Shown here: positions 33,526-42,146 of the stretch, in pieces
How the letters are laid out: every line of letters starts with the position of its first letter
How positions within the stretch are numbered: position 1 is the first letter of the stretch
Source: Lewinellaceae bacterium
GTDB taxonomy: Bacteria > Bacteroidota > Bacteroidia > Chitinophagales > Saprospiraceae
NCBI GenBank assembly: GCA_020636105.1
Contig: JACJYL010000001.1
Span: 1,612,001 to 1,676,000, forward strand
Direction: 5' to 3'
Length of the DNA: 64,000 bases
The notes under the pieces: generated by a model
Databases searched by the model: none
What the model was told of the DNA's origin: nothing
What the model saw: only the letters and a program-made list of their open reading frames with translations
Program-made: the position numbers and the translations under genes

Positions 33526-34782
33526 TTACCTGATCTTCAGGGTTATGATGGTCAATACCGCCAGCAATATCCCTACGATCCAGAATCGGGTGACAATCTT
33601 TGTTTCAGCCATCCCTAGTTTTTGGTAGTGATGGTGCAGTGGCGCCATTTGAAATATCCTGCGTCCTTCACCATACCTCTTTTTGGTGTACTTGAAATAA
33701 GCCACCTGGAGCATTACTGAAATATTTTCCATCAGGAAGACCCCGCATAAAATGGGAATCAACAATTCTTTTCTCAGCACTATCGCCATGGCCGCTATAA
33801 TTCCCCCGAGTGTCAGACTCCCCGTGTCACCCATAAAAATGGACGCCGGAAAAGAGTTGTACCACAAAAAGCCAATGGTTGCTCCAACAAAACAAGCCGC
33901 ATAAATCACCAATTCGCCTGCTCCCGGCAAATGGAGAATATTGAGATAATTAGCCGCAATCGCATTCCCCGACACATAAGCCAAAATACCCAATGTTGCG
34001 CCAATGATCCCGGAGATTCCGGTAGCCAGTCCGTCTAAACCATCTGTCAAATTAGCTCCGTTGGAAACGCCCATCACGATAACTACTACCAGCGGTACAA
34101 AGATCAACCAGGCCCACCATCCCATTCCACTGCTACTTTTAGACAGTATTTTGGAATAATCGAGGTTGTTCCCTTTCACAAAGGGGATATTCGTCAACCC
34201 CGTTTTATAATTACCCTTACTTTCAATTACTTTTCCATCCACCACTACGTCACTGACTTTCGAGTCGCTGATACCCAATTCCATCGCTTCCTGGGTAGAC
34301 ATTTCAACGACAATATCTCTATGCATCAACATGGTCACAGCGATGATCAGTCCAAGTCCCAGCTGCCCCAAAAGTTTGGTTCTTCCCTTGAGGCCTTTTT
34401 TATTCTTTTTGAAGACCTTAATATAGTCGTCCATGAAACCGATAAAACCCATCCAAACGGTGGCCAGCAACATCAAAATGATGTAAACATTATCCAGTTT
34501 TGCCATGATCAGGCTCGGAACAAGGATCGCCAGGATGATGATCAGCCCCCCCATGGTAGGTGTACCTTCTTTTTCTTTCTGCCCTTCCAGTCCGAGTTCT
34601 CTAACGGTTTCTCCGACCTGAAGGCGTCTCAACTTTTCAATGATCTTTTTGCCGAATAACATGGAAATAATGAGGGATAAAACCATGGCAACTCCGGCTC
34701 GAAATGAAATATAATTCAGCATTCCCGTTCCCGGCAATTTTCCGAATACTTCATTTAACCAATCCGTAATTTCTATTAACAT
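33526..34782 (-). CDS. mraY: Phospho-MurNAc-pentapeptide transferase
   Basis: 418 residues, about ten membrane segments. It forms lipid I by moving phospho-MurNAc-pentapeptide onto undecaprenyl phosphate. Family motifs include GTPTMGGLIII, the catalytic FMDDYIKV and NLTDGLDGLA, plus FMGDTGSLTLGG and the HHH-type motif PLHHHYQKLG. A 60-residue insertion after the third catalytic segment (from VVEMSTQEAMELGISDSKV to NNLDYSKIL) makes it longer than E. coli MraY (360); such a loop is common in Bacteroidota. Confidence 0.97.
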   Translation of the reverse strand: MLIEITDWLNEVFGKLPGTGMLNYISFRAGVAMVLSLIISMLFGKKIIEKLRRLQVGETVRELGLEGQKEKEGTPTMGGLIIILAILVPSLIMAKLDNVYIILMLLATVWMGFIGFMDDYIKVFKKNKKGLKGRTKLLGQLGLGLIIAVTMLMHRDIVVEMSTQEAMELGISDSKVSDVVVDGKVIESKGNYKTGLTNIPFVKGNNLDYSKILSKSSSGMGWWAWLIFVPLVVVIVMGVSNGANLTDGLDGLATGISGIIGATLGILAYVSGNAIAANYLNILHLPGAGELVIYAACFVGATIGFLWYNSFPASIFMGDTGSLTLGGIIAAMAIVLRKELLIPILCGVFLMENISVMLQVAYFKYTKKRYGEGRRIFQMAPLHHHYQKLGMAETKIVTRFWIVGILLAVLTIITLKIR

Positions 34783-34841
34783 CGTTTTTCGTTAGTGTTC
34801 AAAAAAATTTTCAGTAACTCCCTCTTTATTTTTTGTTGTTC

Positions 34842-36299
34842 TTAAAAATCCATAAATGCTTCCTTGAGTATCTTTTTGTCATCAAACGGGTATTTCACCC
34901 CTTTAATCTCCTGATATTTTTCGTGCCCTTTTCCCGCGATCAACACGATATCTCCCTTTTGTGCAAGGCGGCAAGCTGTTTTAATTGCGTTTTTCCGATC
35001 TTCAATACTGAGGGCTTTGTGTTTTCCGTAAGCGGGTAACCCTTCCTCCATTTCCCTGATGATCGCAGCCGGTTCTTCAGACCGGGGATTATCGGAGGTC
35101 AGGATCACCTGATCGCTGTAATCTGCAGCCACCTTGGCCATTTTTGGTCGTTTAGTCCGATCCCTGTCTCCTCCACACCCGAATACGGTAATGATCTTTA
35201 CGTCATTCTGCCGCAACTCGAAAATAGTATGGAGTACTTTTTCCAGGGCATCAGGGGTATGGGCATAATCAACGATCCCTATCCGGTCTCCTTTTTCGTC
35301 CATGACGTAATCGAAGCGTCCCTCAGCTGTTTTCAAATTACTCAGAGCCTGCATCACCTCCAATTTATCAAATCCAAGCAGACGGGCCGTTCCATAAACA
35401 GCCAACAGGTTATAGGCATTAAAATCGCCTATCAGCCTGCTGAAAAATTCCGTATTGTCAAGTTCGAGATGTAACCCCTTTAGGCTATTCTCTATGATTT
35501 TTGCTTTAAAATCCACCAGGTTATGCAAACTATAGCGGTAAATTTTAGCCGCAGTATTTTGCACCATCACATTCCCTCTCTTATCATCTACATTGACCAA
35601 CGCAAAGGCTGATTTGGGTAAATCGTCAAAAAACTTCTTCTTCGCCTCTATATAGGCCTTAAAAGTTTTGTGATAATCCAGGTGGTCATGAGTCAGATTC
35701 GTAAAAATGGCTCCTGTGAATGTTACCCCTGCGATCCTCGATTGCCAAATGGCATGTGAACTGACTTCCATAAAAGCATAATCACAACCTGCTTCTACCA
35801 TTTCCGACAACAAAGCATTAAGCGCGACAGCATCGGGAGTCGTATGGGTTGCATCCAACACCATCGCCCCTATTTTATTTTCAATGGTGGAAAGCAGCCC
35901 GGTTTTATATCCCATGTCCGAAAAAAGCCTGTACAACAAAGTAGCTACGGTGGTTTTTCCGTTGGTACCGGTAACACCGACCAGCTTCAACTTTTTGGAC
36001 GGATGCCCGTAAAATGCAGCAGCGAGTCGGCCTAAAGCGGCTGCACTGTTGCCAACAATGATCCAGGTTACCTTTGGGTCCCTTTTTTCCATTATCCGCT
36101 CCGCAACAATAACCTCCGCACCATTTTTAATGGCTTTTTCAATAAAATCGTGCCCATCTGCATTCACTCCTTTCACCGCCACGAACAGGCTTTCCCGTCC
36201 GGCTTTTCGAGAATCAAACTCGATATTTAGTATTTCTTTATCTGTTGCGCCTTCCACTTTGACTCCCGGCAGATCGCGCAGCAATTCCTGCAATTTCAT
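34842..36299 (-). CDS. murE: UDP-MurNAc-tripeptide synthetase, meso-diaminopimelate type
   Basis: 485 residues. It adds the third amino acid of the stem peptide. GVTGTNGKTTVATLLY is the P-loop, MEVSSHAI the central motif and the DNPR motif in LTSDNPRSEEPAAI (near residue 403) predicts meso-diaminopimelate rather than lysine. GIVDYAHTPDALEKVL is the signature near the C-terminal domain. Eighteen bp after the PBP gene. Confidence 0.97.
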   Translation of the reverse strand: MKLQELLRDLPGVKVEGATDKEILNIEFDSRKAGRESLFVAVKGVNADGHDFIEKAIKNGAEVIVAERIMEKRDPKVTWIIVGNSAAALGRLAAAFYGHPSKKLKLVGVTGTNGKTTVATLLYRLFSDMGYKTGLLSTIENKIGAMVLDATHTTPDAVALNALLSEMVEAGCDYAFMEVSSHAIWQSRIAGVTFTGAIFTNLTHDHLDYHKTFKAYIEAKKKFFDDLPKSAFALVNVDDKRGNVMVQNTAAKIYRYSLHNLVDFKAKIIENSLKGLHLELDNTEFFSRLIGDFNAYNLLAVYGTARLLGFDKLEVMQALSNLKTAEGRFDYVMDEKGDRIGIVDYAHTPDALEKVLHTIFELRQNDVKIITVFGCGGDRDRTKRPKMAKVAADYSDQVILTSDNPRSEEPAAIIREMEEGLPAYGKHKALSIEDRKNAIKTACRLAQKGDIVLIAGKGHEKYQEIKGVKYPFDDKKILKEAFMDF

Positions 36300-36317
36300 T
36301 TATTTTATTTTGAGCGA

Positions 36318-38480
36318 TCAATTCAATGTCAGTATTACCGTTTGTCCTTTGGGTTTGGTTCCCGGAATAATGGACTGTTGAACGACTTTTCCGACTCCAT
36401 TGATATTTACTTTCAACCCGAGATTTTCCATAACATACAAAGCGTCTCTCAATCCCATTCCCACAACATTCGGCACCAAATCATCACGGATGGTTCTTCT
36501 TTCAAATAACAAACTGTCCCGCCTGGCCTGTAAGGCTACCATTTGAGTTTCAGGATCGCCATAAAAAGGCATTTTCAAATAATTAAACACCTTTTTCATA
36601 TCTTCCTTTTCTCCGATACTTCTGGTAGGCAGCAAGTTTACACTCAACACCGGCTTGGGGCCTTTATTCATCGGCTCATACAATTCGATGAGTGAATCGA
36701 AACACTTGTCAGCTATCTCCCTGAATATTGGGAGCGCCACATCACTGCCGTAGATCCCGCCTTTCCGGGGTTTGTTGATTACCACTATGCAGGAATAAAC
36801 AGGATTTTCGGCTGGGAAATACCCGGCAAATGAAGCCTGGTAACCTCTGACCCTTGTTCCTTTACTGGAACGGTTGTAATCGACCTGGGCCGTACCCGTT
36901 TTTCCCGCAAAATTGTAGCGGTCAGACTTCCATTTATAAGCGGTGCCTCTTTTGACAACGCCTTCCAAAAGCTGATGAACCTGTTCGATGGTTTTCCGGG
37001 AGGCGATTTCCTGTTTCACCACGGTGGGTTTAAATTTTTCCACAGGTGCTCCAAAACGCTGAATTTCCCTGACCAACATTGGTCGCATTAATTTGCCGTT
37101 GTTCGCCACAGCATTGTAAAATGTCAACAATTGAAGGGGCGTAACTTTAACCTCGTAACCTGTTGACATCCAAGGCAATGTAATTCCACTCCATTGACTA
37201 CTGTCGCTATAGGCTTCCTTTACAAAGGGGTTTGCCTCTCCTTCAATTTCTATGCCCGTTGGCAGGTGCAAATTGAATTGCTTTATTTTTTCAATGAACA
37301 GTTCTGCTCCTTTATTATCATTGGCGGGGGTACGCTCCCCGTAAAATTTTTCAACCAGCTTCGCCATCCCGACATTTGAAGACATTTCAAAAGCTTTCCT
37401 TACGGTAATGGTATCCAGCTTGGTACTTTGGTGCGAGGCATCTTCCATGACAATGTCGTAAAAAGACGTCGTTCCATTTTCAATGTCTATTGAATCTTCC
37501 AGGGTTACGAAACCATCTTCCAGGAGAGCCATGATGGTGGCAAGTTTAAAGGTTGATCCTGGTTCAGTAGCACGGCCTATTGCGTAATTGTAAAGCTCGT
37601 ACCATTCCATTTTATCGTCTATTTTCCCGAGATTGGCAATGCCTTTTATTTCCCCGGTCTTAACGTCCATGACAATGGCTGTCCCCCATTCCGCCTCGTA
37701 ATTCTTCATCCCTTTCAACAAGGCCCTTTCGGCAATATCCTGGATATTCACATCAATAGTGGTCAGAATATCATCACCGCTTTTAGGCTCGATTTCCGTA
37801 AGGTCCTCTACCGGCATCCACAGATCACGCTTCCGGTCCACCCTGATCATTACCTGTTTACCCGGTTTTCCGCCCAAAGCCTCATCATAATACCCTTCTA
37901 GTCCTACATCCTGGGCCGTTTCCCGGACGTAACCAACGGTACGGCGGGCGAGAATGCCAAAGGGTCTTTTCCGTTCGCTTCGTTTTTCAGCGATTAACCC
38001 GCTTTTATACCGACCAAGGTTAAACAAAGGAAAGGTCTCTATACTTCGCTTTTCGTAGTAGGACACTTTGGATTTCAGTAAAACATGCCTGTTGGAATTA
38101 ACGGTAGTATCCCTGAGATCCTTCAAAAATTCTTTAAAACCACCCACCGTTAAGGTATTGTCCACGTAATTGGCCAGACAATGTGCAAGGGTGTCGAGAT
38201 TATTGAAATAATCTTCCTTGGATGCCGTAAACGGATCGAAATATATGTCAAAGAACGGTACTGAAGTAGCCAGAAGGCTGCCGTCACCGGCCATTATATT
38301 ACCTCTTTCAGCTTCAATTTCTCTTTCGTCAATGTAGTTGTCTTCTCCAATGGCCACCCAATGTTCAGCTTCCTGAATACTGATCTGGTATGTTTTAAAA
38401 ACCAGCATAAGAGCCATTGGCACCATGAGGCCAAACAGTACAATATAAACCCTGTATAAGACTTCATTTTTGTTGTCCAT
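36318..38480 (-). CDS. ftsI: Class B penicillin-binding protein (FtsI/PBP3-type) with PASTA domain
   Basis: 720 residues. One N-terminal membrane helix (VYIVLFGLMVPMALMLVF), a PBP dimerisation domain containing the IEAERGNIMAGDGSLLA motif, and a transpeptidase domain. The active-site motifs are S-x-x-K in EPGSTFKLAT, S-x-N in MSSNVGMA and K-T-G in FAGKTGTAQV. The last about 60 residues (VPNVVGMGLRDALYVMENLG to the end) form a PASTA domain, as in SpoVD-like proteins. It cross-links septal peptidoglycan with FtsW. No MurF gene follows, unlike in E. coli. Confidence 0.96.
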   Translation of the reverse strand: MDNKNEVLYRVYIVLFGLMVPMALMLVFKTYQISIQEAEHWVAIGEDNYIDEREIEAERGNIMAGDGSLLATSVPFFDIYFDPFTASKEDYFNNLDTLAHCLANYVDNTLTVGGFKEFLKDLRDTTVNSNRHVLLKSKVSYYEKRSIETFPLFNLGRYKSGLIAEKRSERKRPFGILARRTVGYVRETAQDVGLEGYYDEALGGKPGKQVMIRVDRKRDLWMPVEDLTEIEPKSGDDILTTIDVNIQDIAERALLKGMKNYEAEWGTAIVMDVKTGEIKGIANLGKIDDKMEWYELYNYAIGRATEPGSTFKLATIMALLEDGFVTLEDSIDIENGTTSFYDIVMEDASHQSTKLDTITVRKAFEMSSNVGMAKLVEKFYGERTPANDNKGAELFIEKIKQFNLHLPTGIEIEGEANPFVKEAYSDSSQWSGITLPWMSTGYEVKVTPLQLLTFYNAVANNGKLMRPMLVREIQRFGAPVEKFKPTVVKQEIASRKTIEQVHQLLEGVVKRGTAYKWKSDRYNFAGKTGTAQVDYNRSSKGTRVRGYQASFAGYFPAENPVYSCIVVINKPRKGGIYGSDVALPIFREIADKCFDSLIELYEPMNKGPKPVLSVNLLPTRSIGEKEDMKKVFNYLKMPFYGDPETQMVALQARRDSLLFERRTIRDDLVPNVVGMGLRDALYVMENLGLKVNINGVGKVVQQSIIPGTKPKGQTVILTLN

Positions 38481-38489
38481 ACTATTGTG

Positions 38490-38804
38490 CTATTTGGATA
38501 CTACAATTTTCTTAACCACGCCCCGCTGCAATTTCAATCCTTCATCCTCCACCTTATCCACTACTTCCGATTGCATACTGTTGACCATATTCTCAGATTG
38601 GAGCGACATATAGAACCACCTCAGCTCTTTCATTTCTTTGTGCAGTTCCTGAATTTTTCGCACGTTTCGCTCTGCATAATGAGAGTTGGCGATATAGACC
38701 ACTGCCAAAAAACCCAAAAACACCAAAAAGGGCAGATTCTTCAAAATGAAGTCCACCGGCATAGCGCTCAATTCCGCAAATGAAAATCCTTTCCTTTTGG
38801 CCAT
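38490..38804 (-). CDS. ftsL: FtsL-like divisome protein
   Basis: 104 residues: a short cytoplasmic N-terminus, one membrane helix (ILKNLPFLVFLGFLAVVYIA), then a periplasmic coiled coil with heptad-like spacing (VRKIQELHKEMKELRW). That topology, and its place between rsmH and the PBP gene, identify the Bacteroidota FtsL-like protein; sequence conservation is low. It is expected to bridge FtsQ and the FtsW-FtsI pair. Confidence 0.85.
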   Translation of the reverse strand: MAKRKGFSFAELSAMPVDFILKNLPFLVFLGFLAVVYIANSHYAERNVRKIQELHKEMKELRWFYMSLQSENMVNSMQSEVVDKVEDEGLKLQRGVVKKIVVSK

Positions 38805-38840
38805 TTTCTGACATTTTGTTTTTGGAAACCGGGGAGACTT

Positions 38841-39740
38841 TTAGCCCATTTCCCCGATTCGCAATTTTGCACTTCTTGAACGCGGATTGCGTTTAATTTC
38901 TTCGGGAGTGGGCACGATTGCCTTTTTGGTCATTACCTTAAAAGGCTTATTGATATTTCCATAAAAATCCTTTTCCACCGTTCCTTCCACGTTCCCTGTT
39001 TTAAGCAATCTTTTTGTTAGTCGATCTTCGATTGAATGGTATGTGATCACAACTAACCGTCCTCCGGGGTTTAATACTTCTCCTGCCTGTTGGAAAAAAT
39101 CAGCCAGCGCCCCCATTTCATCATTGACAGCAATACGCAATGCCTGAAAAACCTGGGCGAGGTATCTGTTCCGCTGGCCCCTGATTAAAGGATCCAGGAC
39201 GGCAAGGAAGTCCCCAATTGTTCTTATAGAAGAAGCTTGTCTTTTGGCGACAATGGCACTGGCCAGCATTTTAGAATTGCGCACCTCACCGTAAAGGCTG
39301 AAGAGGTTTTGCAATGCTTCTGCATTCAGTGTATTCAATAAATCAGCGGCGTTTTCACCGGACTGCTGATTCATCCTCATGTCGAGTTTAGCATCAAATC
39401 GATAGGAAAAGCCACGCTCTGCTTCGTCGAGCTGGTGGGAAGAAACCCCAAGGTCTGCGAGGATGCCATCTACTTTACGAATACCATGGAGTTTCAGGAA
39501 TCGTTTTAAGAACCTGAAATTATGGTGTACAAAAGTAAACCGGTCATCATCTATCACGTTTGCAAGTGCGTCTTCATCCTGATCAAATCCAATCAAGCGA
39601 CTATCTGTGTCTAATTTATCAAGTATCAATTTTGAATGCCCTCCGCCCCCGAAGGTAGCATCCACATAAACCCCTTTAGGTTTTATATTGAGTGCGTCAA
39701 TACTTTCTTTTGCCAATACCGGAATGTGATAAGGTATCAT
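38841..39740 (-). CDS. rsmH: 16S rRNA (cytosine(1402)-N(4))-methyltransferase
   Basis: 299 residues. It methylates N4 of C1402 of 16S rRNA with S-adenosylmethionine. HIPVLAKESIDAL opens the protein, DATFGGGGHSKLIL is the SAM-binding loop, LADLGVSSHQLD and QALRIAVNDEM are family blocks, and RSAKLRIGE ends it. Its start codon overlaps the mraZ stop by one base, so the two are probably translationally coupled. Confidence 0.97.
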   Translation of the reverse strand: MIPYHIPVLAKESIDALNIKPKGVYVDATFGGGGHSKLILDKLDTDSRLIGFDQDEDALANVIDDDRFTFVHHNFRFLKRFLKLHGIRKVDGILADLGVSSHQLDEAERGFSYRFDAKLDMRMNQQSGENAADLLNTLNAEALQNLFSLYGEVRNSKMLASAIVAKRQASSIRTIGDFLAVLDPLIRGQRNRYLAQVFQALRIAVNDEMGALADFFQQAGEVLNPGGRLVVITYHSIEDRLTKRLLKTGNVEGTVEKDFYGNINKPFKVMTKKAIVPTPEEIKRNPRSRSAKLRIGEMG

Positions 39741-40210
39741 TATGCCTCCTCTTCATTTGCTGCATTACCCAGCACATCGTTGGCCAGATCTGAAAAATCA
39801 GCTGGCTCTTCATCCAGAAGATTATCGTATTCGTCTTTGGTCCAAATCTCAATCCTGCCATTGTAAGCCGAAAGCACGACATCTTTATCAATGCCTGCAT
39901 ATTCGAGCAACCTTTTGGGCAGTAAAATCCTTTCAGCACCGTCCATCATCAACTCTTGGGCTCCGCGGTAAAAATACCGTACAAAGTCCCTGTTTTTTTT
40001 GTTGTACAAATTGAGTTGATCCACTTCCGCCGATATCTTGGTCCAAACCGCTTCCGGGTATAACATCAAACACTTCTCAAAACCACGGTTGATGACAAAC
40101 TTATGTTTTTCACCTTCCCCCAGCTGAGCGATCAAACCACTCGGTAACCGCATGCGCCCTTTGGCGTCCAGTTTGCAGTCGTATTCTCCAAGAAGTTGTT
40201 TGATTTGCAC
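39740..40210 (-). CDS. mraZ: Transcriptional regulator MraZ
   Basis: 156 residues with a GTG start (40208-40210). Two AbrB-like halves each carry a conserved motif: YDCKLDAKGRMRLPSGL and GAERILLPKRLLEYAGI. MraZ forms rings and in several bacteria binds its own promoter to control the dcw cluster. It is the first gene of the cluster. Four 10-bp direct repeats lie 27-66 bp upstream of its start, overlapping the promoter (see 40237). Confidence 0.96.
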   Translation of the reverse strand: MQIKQLLGEYDCKLDAKGRMRLPSGLIAQLGEGEKHKFVINRGFEKCLMLYPEAVWTKISAEVDQLNLYNKKNRDFVRYFYRGAQELMMDGAERILLPKRLLEYAGIDKDVVLSAYNGRIEIWTKDEYDNLLDEEPADFSDLANDVLGNAANEEEA

Positions 40211-40231
40211 GATTAAAGTTTATTTTGATTC

Positions 40232-40262
40232 CAAATGTACATACTTTTTACACATTTTACCA
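40232..40262 (-). promoter_or_regulatory. Promoter of the dcw cluster
   Basis: On the minus strand the -7 element TACATTTG (40239 to 40232) matches TAnnTTTG. Nineteen nt upstream is TGGT (40262-40259), close to the -33 consensus TTTG. Transcription would start near 40225, leaving a short 5' untranslated region before the GTG at 40210. Confidence 0.5.
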
Positions 40263-40276
40263 CTTTTACCCACTTT
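40237..40276 (-). promoter_or_regulatory. Four 10-bp repeats, candidate MraZ boxes
   Basis: Minus-strand units in order are AAAGTGGGTA, AAAGTGGTAA, AATGTGTAAA and AAGTATGTAC, with exactly 10-bp phasing (one helical turn). They overlap the -33 and -7 elements of the dcw promoter. Known MraZ sites are short direct repeats of the TGGGN or AAAGTG type with the same 10-bp period, so autorepression is the natural reading. Confidence 0.55.
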
Positions 40277-40719
40277 TAGGTAAAAAAAGTTTTCCACACA
40301 TATCACAATTTGAGATAATGGTTCATTTTTATAATCAAATAAATGACAAAAACAAGATTTTTTTAATTTTTTCCAATTTAAAATTTCCCACAAAAAGAAA
40401 TTTTTTCCCACCAAGAGGTGTTTTTTTGAAAGAAAATAATCTTTAAAAACCATTGAATGGAAGAAAGAGGAGGGATCTTTGTCCGAAAATTCAGTAAAAA
40501 TGGCTGGCCAGAACTGTTAATTTGCAGGGAAGTGGGAATGCTGTATTACTCTTCATTCAGGTAAACAAAGAATTTTTTCAACCATCGGCCAAATGAAAAA
40601 TTAATCTTTTTAGGCAAACGGGAAAATTGAAGGGAAGGAATTGAAGAAGAGTTGGTTTTAAAAAAACCAACTAAAAATGCACGTAAACACTTTACTGGTT
40701 AATTTTTATGCTATGAGAG

Positions 40720-40863
40720 TTGTGAATTCCATATAAATGTTATATTTTTCGGTCGAATTCAAGAATGAAATTATTTACTTCGATATAAATAATTAAGATT
40801 TAACATCAGAGAGAGCGCGTTTTTGGGACTCTGCACCATTAGTGGATGCAGAGTCTTCTTTTT
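40720..40863 (+). ncRNA. Candidate small RNA in the mraZ-queE gap
   Basis: The 683-bp gap 40211-40893 has no supported gene. On the plus strand TTG (40720-40722), 20 nt, then TATTTTTC (40743-40750) resembles a promoter with one mismatch in the -7 box. About 75 bp further a good terminator (40827-40863) faces the same way although no plus-strand gene precedes it. A transcript of about 105 nt from about 40757 would result. It matches no RNA family that I recognise. Confidence 0.28.
40827..40863 (+). terminator. Intrinsic terminator facing plus
   Basis: GACTCTGCA (40827-40835) pairs perfectly with TGCAGAGTC (40847-40855), followed by TTCTTTTT. In the other direction the hairpin is followed by CCCAAAAACG, so it is not a terminator for the minus-strand queE that ends at 40894. 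Confidence 0.72.
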
Positions 40864-40893
40864 CAGAAAAGATTAAAAATGGACCGGGCGAAA

Positions 40894-41529
40894 TTATTCA
40901 ATACCCAATATTTTATGAACCTGTATGCTCATGTTCCACTGCGGGTGCTCCAGGCAATATGCTAAAGTCAATTGGGTATTTTCAACAAGATCTGGGCCGT
41001 CCATTGGCTGAAGATAGAACCTGGAAAATTGAAGATGGGTAAATTGATCCGGTTGGGCTTCTTGCTCTTTCTGGGGAAACACCAGCTTGAGTTCATCTCC
41101 GGAGGTGATGACCAGTGCTGCCCCGGCTTTTGGACTTACGCAAAGCCAGTCGATCCCGCGAGGTGGTTTTACCGTGCCATTGGTCTCTACCGCTACTTCT
41201 ATATTTTTTTCATGGAAAGCATTGATCAAAGTTTCATCCAGTTGCAGCAGGGGTTCTCCGCCCGTGCAAATCACCAAAGGTTTACCGGCCCGGCCAACAG
41301 GCCAAAGCGACAATACCTTTTGCACCAGAGCCGCTGCTTCGTACTGCCCCCCGTTATTTCCGTCAATACCTACGAAGTTCGTATCACAAAACCGGCAAAC
41401 AGCCTTGTGGCGGTCGGCTTCCCTCCCACTCCACAGGTTGCATCCCGTAAAGCGGCAAAAAACGGCCGGCCGGCCGGCCTGTGCGCCTTCCCCCTGCAGA
41501 CTATAGAATATTTCTTTGACCTTATACAA
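40894..41529 (-). CDS. queE: 7-carboxy-7-deazaguanine synthase (radical SAM)
   Basis: 211 residues. It converts 6-carboxy-tetrahydropterin to 7-carboxy-7-deazaguanine, the ring contraction step of queuosine synthesis. The [4Fe-4S] cluster motif is C30-x14-C45-x2-C48, the expanded form used by QueE (instead of CxxxCxxC). YSLQGEGAQAGRPAVF precedes it and CTGGEPLLQ is the SAM-binding GGE motif. The start codon appears to be TTG (41527-41529), as there is a stop just upstream in frame. No other queuosine genes are in the window. Confidence 0.93.
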   Translation of the reverse strand: MYKVKEIFYSLQGEGAQAGRPAVFCRFTGCNLWSGREADRHKAVCRFCDTNFVGIDGNNGGQYEAAALVQKVLSLWPVGRAGKPLVICTGGEPLLQLDETLINAFHEKNIEVAVETNGTVKPPRGIDWLCVSPKAGAALVITSGDELKLVFPQKEQEAQPDQFTHLQFSRFYLQPMDGPDLVENTQLTLAYCLEHPQWNMSIQVHKILGIE

Positions 41530-41556
41530 CGATTAAAGACTTATTTTAATGGCATG

Positions 41557-41616
41557 AAAAAAAAGGCAGCGTATGGGCAAAATTGAATCATTATTTTTTT
41601 GCCCATACCCTGCCTT
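41557..41616 (-). terminator. Strong intrinsic terminator facing minus
   Basis: On the minus strand a roughly 19-bp stem with one mismatch (arms AAGGCAG/GTATGGGCAAAA and complement) is followed by eight Ts. It lies 39 bp after the stop of the small gene at 41656, showing that this region is transcribed on the minus strand. Confidence 0.85.
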
Positions 41617-41655
41617 CACCTAACATATGGTTATCAAAAGTGTTTAGACAACCAC

Positions 41656-41913
41656 TTAATTTATTATTTGTTTTCTTTCATCTTCCTGGTTCGGGGTGGA
41701 GTAAATAATCTGTTCGTATTTTCTCAATAAATTGGCTTGTTTCTCTGCAATTTTATTTAATAGCACCAAATCCTGTTCTAAAATTTCTTCCTTTTTTTTG
41801 CTGTTTTTAAAAAATGACAGGTTTTTTCGTTTTTTGTTTATTTCCAATATTTTATGAACAGTTTGGCTTAGTGCATATTTGGTACGCAGAAATTTTTTCT
41901 TAATTGGTTGCAT
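41656..41913 (-). CDS. Small basic helical protein of unknown function
   Basis: 85 residues, about a quarter Lys or Arg, with long predicted helices (KYALSQTVHKILEINKKRK and EILEQDLVLLNKIAEKQANL) and coiled-coil-like spacing. No signal peptide, no known motif. The strong terminator directly downstream argues that this is a real transcription unit. It may be a species-restricted protein; an RNA gene in place of a protein is not excluded. Confidence 0.5.
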   Translation of the reverse strand: MQPIKKKFLRTKYALSQTVHKILEINKKRKNLSFFKNSKKKEEILEQDLVLLNKIAEKQANLLRKYEQIIYSTPNQEDERKQIIN

Positions 41914-42146
41914 AGTTGGTTAGGTATTTTAGTCGGGTGTAAATGGTCTTTGATCTTCAAAACAAATAAACAAAAAAGAAATATAATAACAAAACTTAAA
42001 TTCCTGAAATAACCATGGAAAACTTCGACATATTAACAAAAACCAGGGAATACTGGTTGAATTAAAATGCATTTTTTTTAATACCCCAAGATCTGGTTAC
42101 TCACACTTTAAATGAAGGAGAAGCCCCCCACCCCATTCACGGGTTA

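Noticed and set aside
40237..40276. CRISPR-like or simple tandem repeat
   Set aside because: Units are only 10 bp without spacers and lie on a promoter; operator repeats explain them better.
40455..40562. 35-codon plus-strand frame in the mraZ-queE gap
   Set aside because: No ribosome-binding site or promoter at the right distance and no recognisable sequence.
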